Below are positions 26,515 to 39,100 of a stretch of DNA of 64,000 nucleotides, one piece after another. The stretch is from Bretschneidera sinensis (Eukaryota > Streptophyta > Magnoliopsida > Brassicales > Akaniaceae). The stretch covers positions 99,919,373 to 99,983,372 of the forward strand of contig CM043704.1 of the NCBI GenBank assembly GCA_023935145.1, in the 5' to 3' direction. The position numbers and the translations under genes are program-made. How positions within the stretch are numbered: the first letter of the stretch is position 1; the number at the start of each line of letters is the position of its first letter. The notes under the pieces were generated by a model, which saw only the letters and a list, made by a program, of their open reading frames with translations, was not told the DNA's origin and searched no databases.

Positions 26515-27468
26515 TTAGATATCTCCAATCCCTCTCACTTGGCAAGAATTATCATTCCCCAAGAAGACCCTTCCATCATTGATCTTCTTGAAATTCTTGA
26601 ACCATTCTTTGTGAGGGCTCATATGATGAGTGCACCCAGTATCCAAGATCCATTTCCCGCTGCCTTCTTGCCCCTTGCTCACACTTGAGCACACAGCAAG
26701 AACATCATCATCTTGCTGTTCTGTTTTGGCAACCGAAGCCTCTCCATTCTTGGTATGGCTTCCTCCTCTATCCCTTGTCATCTTCTTGCAATCTTTCTTG
26801 ACATGACCCTCCTTATGGCAGTAGTAGCAGCTCTTCCCTCCAAATCTCAGTTTGGAATGCATTCTCCCATGGTTTTCTCCTCTACCTCTGTCCCGGTAGT
26901 AGCCATGCATGCTGTTGTGCACTCTCCCATGGCTCTCACCTCTACCTCTGTCCTGGTAGTAGTCATGCATGCTGCTGTGCACTCTCCTATGGCTCTCTCC
27001 TCTACCTCTGTCCCGGTAGTAGCCATGGTTGCTGCCATACCAAGTTGCTGGCCTTCTTTTAAAGAACAGCCATTTACCACTTGATGCACTCCTTTTCTTG
27101 GCATCAAGATTATCTTGCAACTCTTTCTTAGGATCAAATTTAAAAGCAAAGATTCGTTTCCGAAGATACCTCTAATGTGGGAGAGTCTTGGCAAGAAACA
27201 ATCCATCTAGTTTCTTCCATAATGCAGCTGGATCTTCCGAGTCTCCGCACTCCCTTGTGACATTATCTGACATGTGCAAGAAAATGGTGCTGTAAGCCAT
27301 CTTCTTCATCTCGGTCCGCTGGTCCTCCGTGATACTTGCTGGAAAAGCATCATCTTCTCCAATAGCCAAGTCCACTTTTTGTTACACAAGAACCTCCTTG
27401 ATCTTCCGCTTCCATAGGGAAAAATCTCCCTTTCCATCAAACTTCTTAATACCGAAATTTGAACCCAT
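26515..27468 (-). pseudogene. Copia element 2 gag and protease, broken
   Basis: Start MGSNFGIKKFDGKGDFSLWK at 27468, an in-frame TAA soon after (KEVLV then stop), then VDLAIGEDDAFPASITEDQR. The frame shifts near 27172. Further on come three tandem copies of a roughly 20-residue arginine/glycine-rich unit (YYRDRGRGES type), a CCHC knuckle (CYYCHKEGHVKKDC) and the protease motif WILDTGCTHHM. The repeats probably add a basic RNA-binding stretch before the knuckle. Confidence 0.85.
26840..27030 (-). repeat. Three 60-bp tandem repeats in gag of Copia element 2
   Basis: Each unit carries CCTCTACCTCTGTCC on the plus strand (about 26879, 26939 and 26999) and encodes HGYYRDRGRGE-like residues on the minus strand. 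The repeats are in frame and nearly identical. Confidence 0.85.
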
Positions 27469-27690
27469 CTTGCAGAGATGATCCCTTGTCTTATGCAGTA
27501 CCCACAAATGCTTTCTTCAACCTCAAGAACACAGATCGAAGATGGATCTTAACCGTTCTTGAATCACTTTCAAGAACACGACCAGATCTTTATCTTTACA
27601 CCGTTCTTGAATCACCCAAGAAGTTTGATCTTTGATTCTTGGAGTCTTGGCTCCGTACCTTCTACTTCTTGTTCCGATAACCAGCTGCTG

Positions 27691-27725
27691 TGCTCTGATA
27701 CCACTGTCCAAAGCTCTGATACCAT
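27691..27725 (-). promoter_or_regulatory. Duplicated tRNA-Met primer-binding site
   Basis: On the minus strand, right after the 5' LTR, TGGTATCAGAGC occurs twice, separated by TTTGGACAG. The first is at the normal PBS position; the second is about 21 bases downstream. Both fit the 3' end of initiator tRNA-Met. Confidence 0.75.
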
Positions 27726-28552
27726 TGTTGGAAATCACCTTGACAAGATGCCCAGGTGGTGATCTTCCAAACACCCAAGTCTTGAATGACTTGTAGAAAG
27801 AATTTCAGCAATCGAACACAAGAACAGAAAATCAAAGAAAGAAAGAAGACAAGTAATTTGTTGTCGAGGTTCGGCAATGTGCCTATATCCCCGTGAGTTC
27901 CTCCGAACTCTCTGCACTATCTCAATGGTTCTTACAAAGTTACAGCAATCCCCTTCAAGAATCCAAGTTCTTGAAGAACCAAGAAGAGAACGAGAAAGTG
28001 ATAGACCTATTACAATGCTTTCTATCAATTCTCTACTAACCTCTCTTCTTTACAACCAGCCTCACTACAAGAGTCCCTCTTGTGTTTATGTCTCTCACAA
28101 AATTCTCTCTTGTGTTTACAATGATCTCACAATGTCACAACCTGTGTGGTTCTCTCACACACCTTTTTCACCACTTGAAATGAGGCTAAGAAACCCTTTT
28201 TATAGCCTATTAATTCTTGGACAATCTTGTGAATCATTCTTGACCCTTTGATCATGTTCTTCCTTTAATCTCAACCCTTCATCACTCTCCAAGTGATGCT
28301 GTGCGTTTTGGTGTGGTGATGTGTGCTGCGGCGTGACCTGATGCTGCAGCCTCCTGATGTTGTGCGCACACCTCCTGCCTGTGGGCAGAAACTTCCACAG
28401 CAGTGTGCCTGACCTTGCCACGCTCAAAACTTAAGCACACACTTGTGTGGAACCTTTTAACTTGCTGAAATTTCATGCTCCACCTTTGATTTGGACTTTA
28501 ACCAACTTTAGACCATGTTTGGATATGTTTGAAACTTAGACAAATAACAACA
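27726..28552 (-). repeat. 5' LTR of Copia element 2
   Basis: 827 bp, about nine differences from 23260-24086. The TATA (near 28197-28207 on the minus strand) would drive transcription leftward into the element. Confidence 0.93.
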
Positions 28553-28557
28553 AAAAT

Positions 28558-28938
28558 GAAGTCTTTTTATACAAGTACAGATATACACATTCAATTTATT
28601 TAAATAAATCAGATCTTTTTAAAATTCATTTGAATTTCATAAATAAAAAGAAACTCTAACTTACAAGCACATATTAGCATTGGTTCTTAATTTGTTTGGA
28701 CCAAAAATACCCCTAACATTGAGTTTAGGTTAAAAAAAAAACTGCAAAAGCAACACGCAATTGAATAAAACCATTTTATCTGTTTCAACACACCGAAGAC
28801 TAATGAGATTTTCGACAAAACGATTGTCCGTCAACATATATAGTCAGTATCGACAGATCTAGAAACCATTGATCCACATTCCGGCACAAACCCGCTGCTA
28901 TAAGTCCTTCGTCGAAACACCCTCACACACCCTCAAGA
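28558..28938. other. Spacer, nothing identified
   Basis: AT-rich with no open frame or repeat that I could recognise. Confidence 0.4.
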
Positions 28939-29281
28939 TATTCTCAAAAGACCACCATTGAATACCTCTTCTCCGAAACTGTTAGCTTCAATGATACCGT
29001 AAATGAAATGATCGGGGGCTACTCCCCAAAACTCGACCATTGAACTCCGGCTAAGATTTTGTACGTGCCCCACTCACAGGACTTGTTTTCCATTGATAGG
29101 TTAGACAAAAATTAAAAAGAGGAAAAAATCCTAACCAACCAATGAGAAAAAGCCCTGTGCAATCTTTAGTTGGAGCTCAGTGGTACAGTTTTGGGGAGTA
29201 ACGTCCCGATCATTTTTACAGTGTCGTTAAAGACAATAGGTTTTTGGATGGGGATTTTAATAGTGGTCGGTTTTGAGAATG
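28939..29281. repeat. Long imperfect inverted repeat (hairpin)
   Basis: The left arm 28939-29061 pairs with the right arm 29160-29281 around a loop of about 98 bases. The best paired core is 29006-29046 against 29171-29217: GATCGGGGGCTACTCCCC faces GGGGAGTAACGTCCCGATC, continuing through CCAAAACT/AGTTTTGG. Outer parts pair more loosely (TTCTCAAAAG/TTTTGAGAA at the ends). This could be a MITE, a fold-back element or a young small-RNA hairpin. Confidence 0.7.
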
Positions 29282-29289
29282 TACACAAA

Positions 29290-29783
29290 AAGGTTGACCT
29301 CAAGACGCATGATTATGGGATTTGAAGTACATAATTTTAAAAATTAAATCACTAATTACTACATGATTATTATTTATATTTTCGAGAAACCAATATGGTT
29401 GTTATATTTTCGAGAAGCCAATATGATTGCAGACTTTTTTACTAAATAAGTACATAATTCAAAAAATTAAACTAATTACTACACATGATTATTACTTATA
29501 TTTTCGAGAAGTCAATATAGTTGCAGACTTTCTCACTAAATAAGATCTTATTAATGGTACTAGAAAAAAAAAATTTGAGTACTAATGAGTTACCTTCTTC
29601 TAGTTTAATTATTTTACATTTTGATTTCTCTTAGTTGTATCTCTATCTATTGTATCTCTCTTGTTTAGGATTAAAATTAAAGACCTCCAAACATATTTGG
29701 GGATAATCTTTATTATCCCTATTTATGCATATTTTTTTCATAATCAATAAATTTCTCTCAAAATTTCAACCAAAAAAAAAAAA
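29290..29783 (+). mobile_element. 5'-truncated LINE tail with poly-A
   Basis: The plus strand carries the end of an RNase H-like domain (YFREANMIADFFTK then stop, in the 29365-29450 area) followed by two more decayed copies of the same stretch. Then come a UTR with CATAATCAATAAATTTCTCTC and a run of 12-13 A at about 29771-29783. The RNase H end motif before a poly-A tail fits a plant LINE that carries a C-terminal RNase H. Target duplication not resolved. Confidence 0.5.
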
Positions 29784-30169
29784 AGTTAACCTCAAGACAA
29801 AGCTTAAAGCGCAAGATTCCAAAAAAGACCTATAGAAAAACATGATTTATATCACTTTAAAATTTGCATTGCACCATTTTATCAATGCAGAATTGAAATT
29901 AAGAATCCTAGGGACCATAATCCAAAAATATATAATTTGGACAAGATAAAATCACAGGAAAATTTTCCTTCAAATCCTATCAGCTGGTAAAATTCAAATG
30001 ATTACAGGGAAAGAAGATTAGTGAACACCACAAATAAATCGAAAGGACAACTAAAATTATTTATTTTCTTATTTTGACAAAGAGATGAACATGTGGTTTT
30101 ATCTATGGTGATACACAAGCGTTAAGTGGAGGATGGTAGTAGACATTCAGAAATTGATGTTTCTTCCTA

Positions 30170-33100
30170 CTAGCACTCAGCAAGCATAATGAATAGCTCC
30201 TCATCAGTAATTGCTCCCATCTCCATTGCTCTTTCCAGTGCACTTAACCCTCCGCCATCCTTAATTGACGGACGAGCACCTCTGCACAAAATAAACATGT
30301 CAGTAACATGGCATTATTAAAGATATTTACTAATATTTTGGTAATTGATTAAAATGATACAGGTGTCATGAGTCAGTAACTAGGCTTACTGTTAAACATT
30401 CATATCAATATTTTGCCTGAGGCTATCAGACTATGAGTTGATTACTGCAAGATTGGATGCTTTGGAATGTATTGTGCCGCCAAAGTAGTTCTACAATCAG
30501 TTTTTTTTGTTCAAAAGAGATCTATTGGGCCTATGGGCTACGCAATGAGAGGTAAGTCTCTCTTATCCCTTATCCCTCTCATCTCTAGTATGAGTGGATT
30601 TTGGTCCTTGATCTGATCTCTTGTACGATGCACCAACTAAACTAGTTGGCACCCACAGTTCCACAATCAGGTTTGGCAGTGCTATTCATGAACTTTCATT
30701 AAGGTAATTCGGAAGATCCAAGAAATGATTTTTTCTTGGGAGGTTCTCTCTGAAAGTTTTGTTCAGTTTTCTTTTTCCAGATCACAAATAAAATGAATTT
30801 GGATTATCAAAAGAAACATCTGACCAAACTTTTCTGTCGGTTTAATGTAGGAAGTAAGATATACTCAAGTGATGCCATTGGTTTCTTTAAGCTCTACTAC
30901 TATCTGAAATGAAAACTACAGTCCCATAATAAAGTTCTCACCAATTTAAAATTTACCTTCTCAGTAGAAGCTTTGCCAATGTGTTGTTTCCTGAGGCTAT
31001 GCAACGATGCAAAGGCGTCCTCCCATTTAAATCTTTCATATTTATATCAGCGCCAAACTGTATCAACAGTTCAACCATCACTGGGTTGCCACAGTAACAT
31101 GCCAGATGCAATAATGAACAACCTTGAAGACAAATTCCTGGTTCATTGGAGTCATTGATTCCATGACAGGCTACTGGATCAAACTCTTTCCTTTCAACTT
31201 TGTGGCAATCAAGCTTTATGTCTTGCACATCAAGTTCAACAACATGGTTATGTGAGTCAACACAAACAGCATCATTAAAGGTGGTATTGATTATATTTAC
31301 TTCTGATGTCACAATAAAGTGATAAACTTCTTGTAAATTATGAGTTAACACTGCTTGCCAGATGCCTGTTATGTGGGACAAGTTTCCAGATACCGCTGTA
31401 TCTTTGATAACTAGCACTTTCTGCACATACTGATAAGGTGAAACTAAAATTAGGCTTCATGTATAATATGAAAGCCTCAAAACAAAACTGTGAGAACTGG
31501 ACATGGATTTTCCAAGATATAAAGAGTAACAAGTTGAAACTTTAAGAAAAACCATAGAAATGAAAAAGTCTTGAAGATGACACATATATAGATGATAACA
31601 GAGTGATGAATTTTACTCTCATGATGAGCAGATAAATAATCCACGAGATCCGAATTCATTAGAGTATGCAACTAATCTACCAGATTCAAAGACTACCCGG
31701 CAAAGAGAAAGCAGCAGATGATTATCATCTAAGAAAAATATTCACACAAGTTTCCCCATTGGTAATGGAAGCAGCATAAGAACAATATCCAGTAACCTGA
31801 GATACCTTCCAAATATTTCTCATGGAATAACTAAGGAAAACGGAAGGGAAATCAATCACCTGTAATATCTACACGACATCTGTAGCAGGAGAAGAAAAAT
31901 GGCTGCACAAATCCTTCATATAAATTATTAAAGAGTGCACAACTAAACAGATGAGTTAGCACAACTATGTAGAAAAAAAAAAAAATCCGTTTTCAATACT
32001 GATGAACGCATATCATGGTGGAGAAGGATCAATTGTTGCATAAGGTTATTGTGGCCAAATTTGGTGTGGAGTATAATGGTTGGACTTCTAGGGAAAGACG
32101 TGATAGTAATGGTGTTTGGGTGTGGAGGTGGATTAGATAGGGTTGATTGAGACACTATCTTGTAGATAGTTTTTTGTACATGGGTGGCACCCCATGGTGC
32201 CTTTGATTAATATACTTTTTACTTATAAAAAAATATTGATGAACACATAATTTTACTCAGGATCAATAAACTTTTAGCATGGTTTCCTGGATGATCACAG
32301 ATAACTGTAGGGTCAGGAGTGAGAGCAGTCTCATGTTTATTTTAGTAACAAAATATATGGCAGGTATGGGAAGTGCATTTTGGTAATTTGAATTCTTTTG
32401 AATTCCTTTCTTCACAACCTACCATTGGTCTGAACACTAAAGATCAATAAAATAGTTAATATTGTTTGTTATGGTCAAAAATTAAACAACTGGCTAATAG
32501 CCTAATAGAAAAAGAAAAACCCATGTTACAAGTCAACTGCAAAAACTCAAATCCTGTGGTTTTGAATCTGACTTTTCTTCTTCTTTATTTTTATAATGAG
32601 AAGCGGTGGAGGGGAAGGAAGGGGGAGGCAGGCAATCCTATGATCAGAGACCAAAGAATAAAATTAAAGAAAGGTAATCTAAAAGATTAGTAGCTACATA
32701 ATTGTGATAATTTCAATTTTTGATGTAACCATCAAACATATTCTATCGTAGCATCTGCTGGTCTAAATGTGATAAGAGAGAACCAAGAAGAGCAGCATGC
32801 AATTTGAATCCAGATTCCCAGTCTGGCCTTTGAAGAATGCAAGTCAAACTTTGGATGTCTACATATATATGATCTCTCAAGTTTACGAGCCAAGCCTAGA
32901 TCAGTTTGGGGTCAAACTTACTTAACACATGAACCTTGTGTACTGCCTCGAGCTTGGACCATTAATATATCCAGCAACCCAAACGAGCCATCAAGAGCAC
33001 CAAACCCAAACAACTCTTGACAAATCAGTTCATTCCCAAATCTTCTTATTTGAGTATGGATAACAAAATATAGATTAAATACTTGATGAAATGTTATTTG

Positions 33101-36100
33101 AAGAAGGCTCCTATCAATCTCCTCCATCCTTTCATGCAAACAGAGACATGTCTGTCAATCTATTAGCTATATATTTGATCATATTTAGCCATACATGGAC
33201 AGTTGTTCCACACAAAAGAGAAGAAATATAATTGTTCCTTGTTCCATAGTGTATACTCCTGATGGTACTGAGGTGGGATGGCATTATGGTAAATTTTAGG
33301 TTCAAATCTTGCCAGGCAATATAAATAGACAACTGAATATCCTAATCATAGTGCGCATACGCATGCAAGAAAAGAATTTGACTACGAAAGGAATGAGTAC
33401 CTTTGCATGAATGTATTTCTCCTTAAGATGAATGGAATCTTTGGGGCATGGTTTTGAAATTGATGAGTCCATAACAATCGATTTATCCACTCTGCAGAGT
33501 ATCACATTCAAAGAGAATTAAAAAGCAGATGGATTGTAGAGACTATCAGAAGCGAACCGATATGCCAATTTTTTTTTGGTTGGGGCAGGGGGAAAGAAGC
33601 TACTCAGTCAACCATTCAATCTTCATATCAAAATATGGTCCTTTTTAGCCTAGAAATGAATTTATGGAAATTTTAAGGGGAAATACTAAAATAGGCGTAA
33701 AAAGATATTTAATAACTTATTTAATTACTAAATAAACTTCTAATATTAAATACCTTATAAATATACTCCATATTTTACCTTTTTATATGTTTTGATGGTT
33801 AAAAGAATATAATAATTGTTTGTCACTGTTAGGAACAAAGTAGACCCCTTTAAAGCCATGCTATCTTTTTTTTATTATTGTTAAAACTACACACGTCTCG
33901 AAATGCCCTTATCAAGGCTCCAAAGCAAGCATGACAACCTTATAAACCACATCTTGTCTTCTAGTATAATTTAATGATGATGTGCTCATGCAAAAAGATG
34001 TATAAATGCATGAACAAATATCTCCTGAAACTGTTAGAATGATTATTTTTTTTTTGTTTTGATAGAAAAAGCTATCTACAAGCTAGAATCTCAAAGAGAT
34101 CTACGATATTTTCATCATTTACAACAAAAAAAATCTCACTAACCCAAAACCCAAAAGTGTGAAGCCACCCATCCTTGATGATGACTAATGGTTTTTCCTT
34201 TACATCAAAAGTTCTCCTATTCCGTTCCAACCAAAACATCCAAAATCTCTTATAAATTTCCATCATTTCTAAACAGATATTGATAATTTTTTACCTATTG
34301 ATATTTCCATATTTTGAAGCTGGACATGTATGTCCATATTAGAAGAAGTTATGCACTATGAAGACACTAAAGACACAGAGTGAAGGTAAAACTCTGGACA
34401 CCAGTGACGAAATTTACAAAACTGTCAAATTATAACTATTTGTATGGTTTTCGACTGAAATATGCTTACACAGCCAGTTCCCAGCCAAAAAAAACTGCAT
34501 TTGTGCCTAATCGATTCTCCATATCAATTATCAGGGAAAAGCACATGATGTAATTTAGAGATTCTTAATATGTTCTGTAGCTTAACTATATTGTACTTAA
34601 ACATAGATTTGTCTTTAAAAATAACAATAACTTGACACCCGTACCATTAAACACATAGTCAAGTTCAACTTTCTACACCAGATACTCCACAATGTCAAAT
34701 TGGGATTCGAACCGTGAATCAAAATCTTAATTTTGTGAATCGAGAACCGAATCCAATGGAGTAAAATAATAAGATTCAATACAAATTCTTAAAATCCATT
34801 CCAAATGACATGTATACATGTATAAAAAAAAACAATATATTGAAAAATTGAAATATATTACTAACAAATATTGAATGATCATGTCTTGTAATTTGATAGA
34901 AATAAGTATATCAATAATTTTTCCAATTATAACCTCTATTTTCACTTCTACCTAACAAGTTAAAATTTTGTTTGTATGGAGAGCACCCTAAAAAAATATG
35001 AACATTGCTATCTATCTATTTGTTTATTTATTTTGTTGGTTGTTTGCAATTTCGTGGTAGCAGTAGTAGTAACTGGGAGTAGTAAGTGATAAATGAGAAG
35101 CTATTGTATAGAAATGTTGTTGGGACTTGGGAGAGTCCACAAATCACATATAAGAAAAGAATACCAATAGAGTGGAATCATGTATATAAGGATAGATGAC
35201 ACAGAGACAATAAAGTTCACATTGATGACTGAACAACAGTGAAGTTCATTATACTTGCACGGTATGTATGAATCTCTTGACCCGAACTAATTTGTTGCTT
35301 AAAGCCCAATATGGCTTATCTCAAAAAAATAAAAACTTAATATGGCCCACCAATACTCAAAGTCAAGTAAGTTTCTGGCAACCTACGGCTCGGATCATTA
35401 CTTACGTTCCATTATTATTGAGTATGTTTGTTTAACCAACAAGTTCAGAAATAAACAGAAAGACCCCGCTCTTTGTGTAACAATTATAACAGTTTTGCTT
35501 TCGCAATTTTGCTTGTTTTAGCACTGTTCATGACTGGAATTGAAGAATCCATAGCAGTCGCTGCCTTTCCATACACTGTACGATCCCACAGTGGTTGACT
35601 GACTTTTAGCAAATTCCAACATCATGCTGCATTTGTTTACTTAGCAAAGAGAGAGAGAATAGCAAGGCAATTTCTAGAGAGAGAGAGAGAGAGAGGAGGT
35701 TATTGAGGTTTAGATTTGAATTTGATCAAGCAAAGGAAAAGGATCCCGTCATGGCTGCAAGAGAACAGATTACTCAGATCCGAATTGTATGTTAATCGTG
35801 CAAAATAGCAATTGAATTGTTTGGAAATGGAATCAAATCGTGTGATTCAGATCAAGAATCCATCAATTTTGACAACTATGATTGGGAGATTCAATGTAGA
35901 AATCAATGAATTTCCAAGGTAACATTTGCAAATAACAAAGAATATCATCACCATAATATAGGGCATATATCTTATTGAATCCAAAGAGATTATACCTTTC
36001 ATCCTCAAGTAGAAGTCCCTCCCATACCGAGTTACAGTAAGCATTGCCCAAAGTGCGAAATAAGTCCAAGATTGTTGGTTCCCAAACCTTCACATCTAAT

Positions 36101-39100
36101 GTAAGAGATCTCACCTGCAGTTTGAGAAACAATTTATCCCTTTAGTTGGAGGCCTTATAATTAAATGAAGATCATGAATCAATTTTATTTATTTGTCATT
36201 TTGTTCTCATCAGTTCTTTAAACGACATGGTACGTTACAGGAAATTTAAAAGGACATTTCCAAATTTAAATTGAAGATACCATGGTGCTTTGTTGCTACA
36301 TAAAGAAAAAGGACAAAAATCTATGGCCATGAATTGGTGTGCTAGAACTACAAGGATGGCCTATATCACCAGGAATATGCATACCACACAGCTTATCTAG
36401 AAACAACACCCCCCCCAAAAAAAAAAAGTAAATATGATAATACTCAAGATGAAAAGAATTATAAGCATAACTGTTGACCAGTGTTGGTACTTAAGCATAG
36501 AAAATTTATATGGTAGCTGTCAGGAATGGTACTGAACAAGGAATGTCAACAGCTGCAGCATTTACAGCCGTCATGACACAGACAACTATCCAAGAGCAAG
36601 TGACTCACTCGTGTCTTTCTATAGTTAAGATGTTATACACCCTTGCTAGAAGAGAAAAATATGCAAATTATAAAACTATAGTAATAAGATGCACAGGTCT
36701 CAGTAAAATAAGTTTTATAAAACTTTATAGAAATGTAAAACATTTTTTCTGATGTCTTGTCAATCGAAGATACAATGCTTTACTACCTACAGCTCTCTAA
36801 TGTTTTAAAACATGCATACTTGGAAAAGTTTCTTTGATTATGAAGTTCCGATCTTTCCCATTTTATACATGACATATCTTGTCATAAGGAGTCCAATATA
36901 ATGGTAGCATCAGCATTTGAGCCCTTGAAATGAAAGCTAAAATGTAAATCGCCTATCACTTCATCCTTATTAATGCTCTTGGTAACCAAAAAAAAGTTTG
37001 TTTTTAAAATTTCAAGGGAAAACTTTTAAGGCTAATACAGAATCTTGTCATGAAAACATAAATTATAATATCCTGTCCTGCAACTTCAATATGTTTAAGA
37101 GACCACAAAGTATGACCCACAAGAGATAGTCAAATACTCAATATAAATAGAAAATAGTAAACTCAAAATCATCATAAAGTAATAAGTTCTTAAATTCAGT
37201 CCAAGACATAGTGCACCTTTGATATATGAACACCAAGATTTCTGTGAACACCAGAGCATTCGATGCACAACAATATGCCAAGATTAAGGGATGCCCATTC
37301 AGGTTCAGGAGCACTGCACTCTGCACATAGATCATTTCCAGGAATTTCTCTGAGCATTGTAGAAACAGAGTCGGTTGTATTGAGTCTTATGCCACTCTCA
37401 CTATTATGTCCATCTAGTGACAGAACATCACTAGAAGCCCCACAACTAGAGTCATTTTTCTCAAGAAGTTTTGTTCCAGGAAATGGCTGCAAAAGACATG
37501 ATTCTTGTTAGCAGAAACGTCAATGCTTGTATTCACATTTCAATATAGTTCAATATGGAAACATAAAACTTGGGAGGGTACCTGTTGCAGGAAATGACAA
37601 TTCAAAAGCGATGCAATAACTCCTGTGATTTTGTTTACCCACTCCATCCTATCCGCTCCATTTTCAGCCTGGACAAACAAGGTGAGAAAATTTGTTGGCA
37701 TAATGATCTTGAAAATACTTCAGTTACTTCACGATTAATTAAGATACAAGAAATAAGAAATTTAAAAGGAAACAAGGATCAGCTTTCTTCTTAAGACATT
37801 ACAATACTGTCAATCATATTTAGTTTTAATCATCCAGTTGCGACAATCCCAGAGATGTTCCTTTTTGGGGTGGAGCCAAATGGGTGGATGTTTAAGGAAG
37901 GGAGCTTGGAAATGGATTCGTAGAGGGTGGGATGACGTTCTTCCTTGTGCGTCCGTCTTGGTTGGAAATGGAGAGAGAACTCATTTTCGGCATGATACTT
38001 GGTGCGGGACACTTCTTTGAAAAAGTTCAATTTCCAGGAGTTTTTTCTTTGGTGAGAAATAATGATGCCCTCATTTGTTCTTGCGTTTCTTTATCCAATG
38101 GTGTTGTTTCATGGGATGTTTCTTTTGTCCGCAGTTTCCATGATTGAGAGATTGAGATTGTGGAAAGTTTCTTGGAGGTGGTGTATGGCTCTAGTATTGA
38201 TGTGTCTCGGGATGTTATGGTTAGATGGAGGTCTAATCCATATAAGGGGTTTGAGGTGAAGTTCTTCTTTAAGACTCTTCTTGATGAGACTCCTATGGAA
38301 GTTTCACCCAACTTTCATTGGAAGCTTCTTTGTGTGGGAAGCCTCTTGGGAAAAGATTCTCATTATTGATAATCTTCAAAAAAAAGGGATAATGCTTGTT
38401 AACATGTACTATATTTGTATAGTTTGGACTGAGTCCGTGCTTCATCTTTTGGTGGAGTGCCCATTACCTAGGAGCTTGTGGGAAATGGCCCATCGTGTTT
38501 TGGGTGTTTTGTGGGTGGTGGCTAGTTCCGTGAAAGATCAAGTGTGGGCCTGGAGTGGCATTCATGCTTCAAAGGAGTTAAAGAAGGCCTACTCTTTAAT
38601 CCCTCTCTATTTTTTGGAGTGTTTGAAATGAGAGAAATAAAAGAGCTTTTGATGGAGAAGAGAGTTATTTTGATGTAACTAGAGAGATGGTTCAATTCTC
38701 TCAGTTTTTTATTCAAGGGTAAATATTTTGGCGACGAGAATGAGCTTTTAGATTTTTTGGATTTACTATCATGTAGATAGTCTTGTACATAGGTTGCACT
38801 TCCTAGGTGCATTTTTTTTTTCTTAATGTACTTGTTATTAATAAAAAAACAATCCTAGAGAAATAATATGAATCTGCAAAGCCATGATCTACCCAGTTGC
38901 AGAACAACAGAACCACCTGATCAGAATACTCACCAGCACCACACAAATTAGATCTTCAAGCTCTTACAAAAAACAAAAATAGATCTTCAAGCTTTTTGAT
39001 CAAGCACACATGCTTGAAGGTAAGCAATGGACAATTGATGAAAGGTAGGGGAGAGGCAAAAAGAAATTGATATAGGACAAGTAACCAAAGAAAAAAGAAT

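Larger units (their letters stand above)
23260..28552 (-). mobile_element. Copia LTR retrotransposon 2, recent but internally defective
   Basis: LTRs 23260-24086 and 27726-28552 are both 827 bp and differ at about nine positions by my count. The element begins TGTTGG, ends AACAACA, and is flanked by the target duplication AAAAT (23255-23259 and 28553-28557). A TGGTATCAGAGC primer-binding site adjoins the right (5') LTR. The minus-strand interior has gag, zinc knuckle, protease, integrase, RT remnant and RNase H tail in Copia order. It is broken by stops, frameshifts and a large deletion of the RT palm, so it could not move by itself. Confidence 0.95.

Noticed and set aside
26713..27084. 123-codon plus-strand open frame with valine-rich repeats
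   Set aside because: It is the antisense of the gag tandem repeats and has no independent support.
23411..28251. Open frames of 124 codons at 23411-23785 and 27877-28251 that look like paralogous genes
   Set aside because: They lie at the same offset in the two 827-bp LTRs of Copia element 2 and are antisense to it; the similarity is only LTR duplication.
35100..35280. Solo LTR starting TGTTGGGACTTGGGAG
   Set aside because: LTR-like start and a TATATAAG motif, but no matching end, partner or target duplication found.
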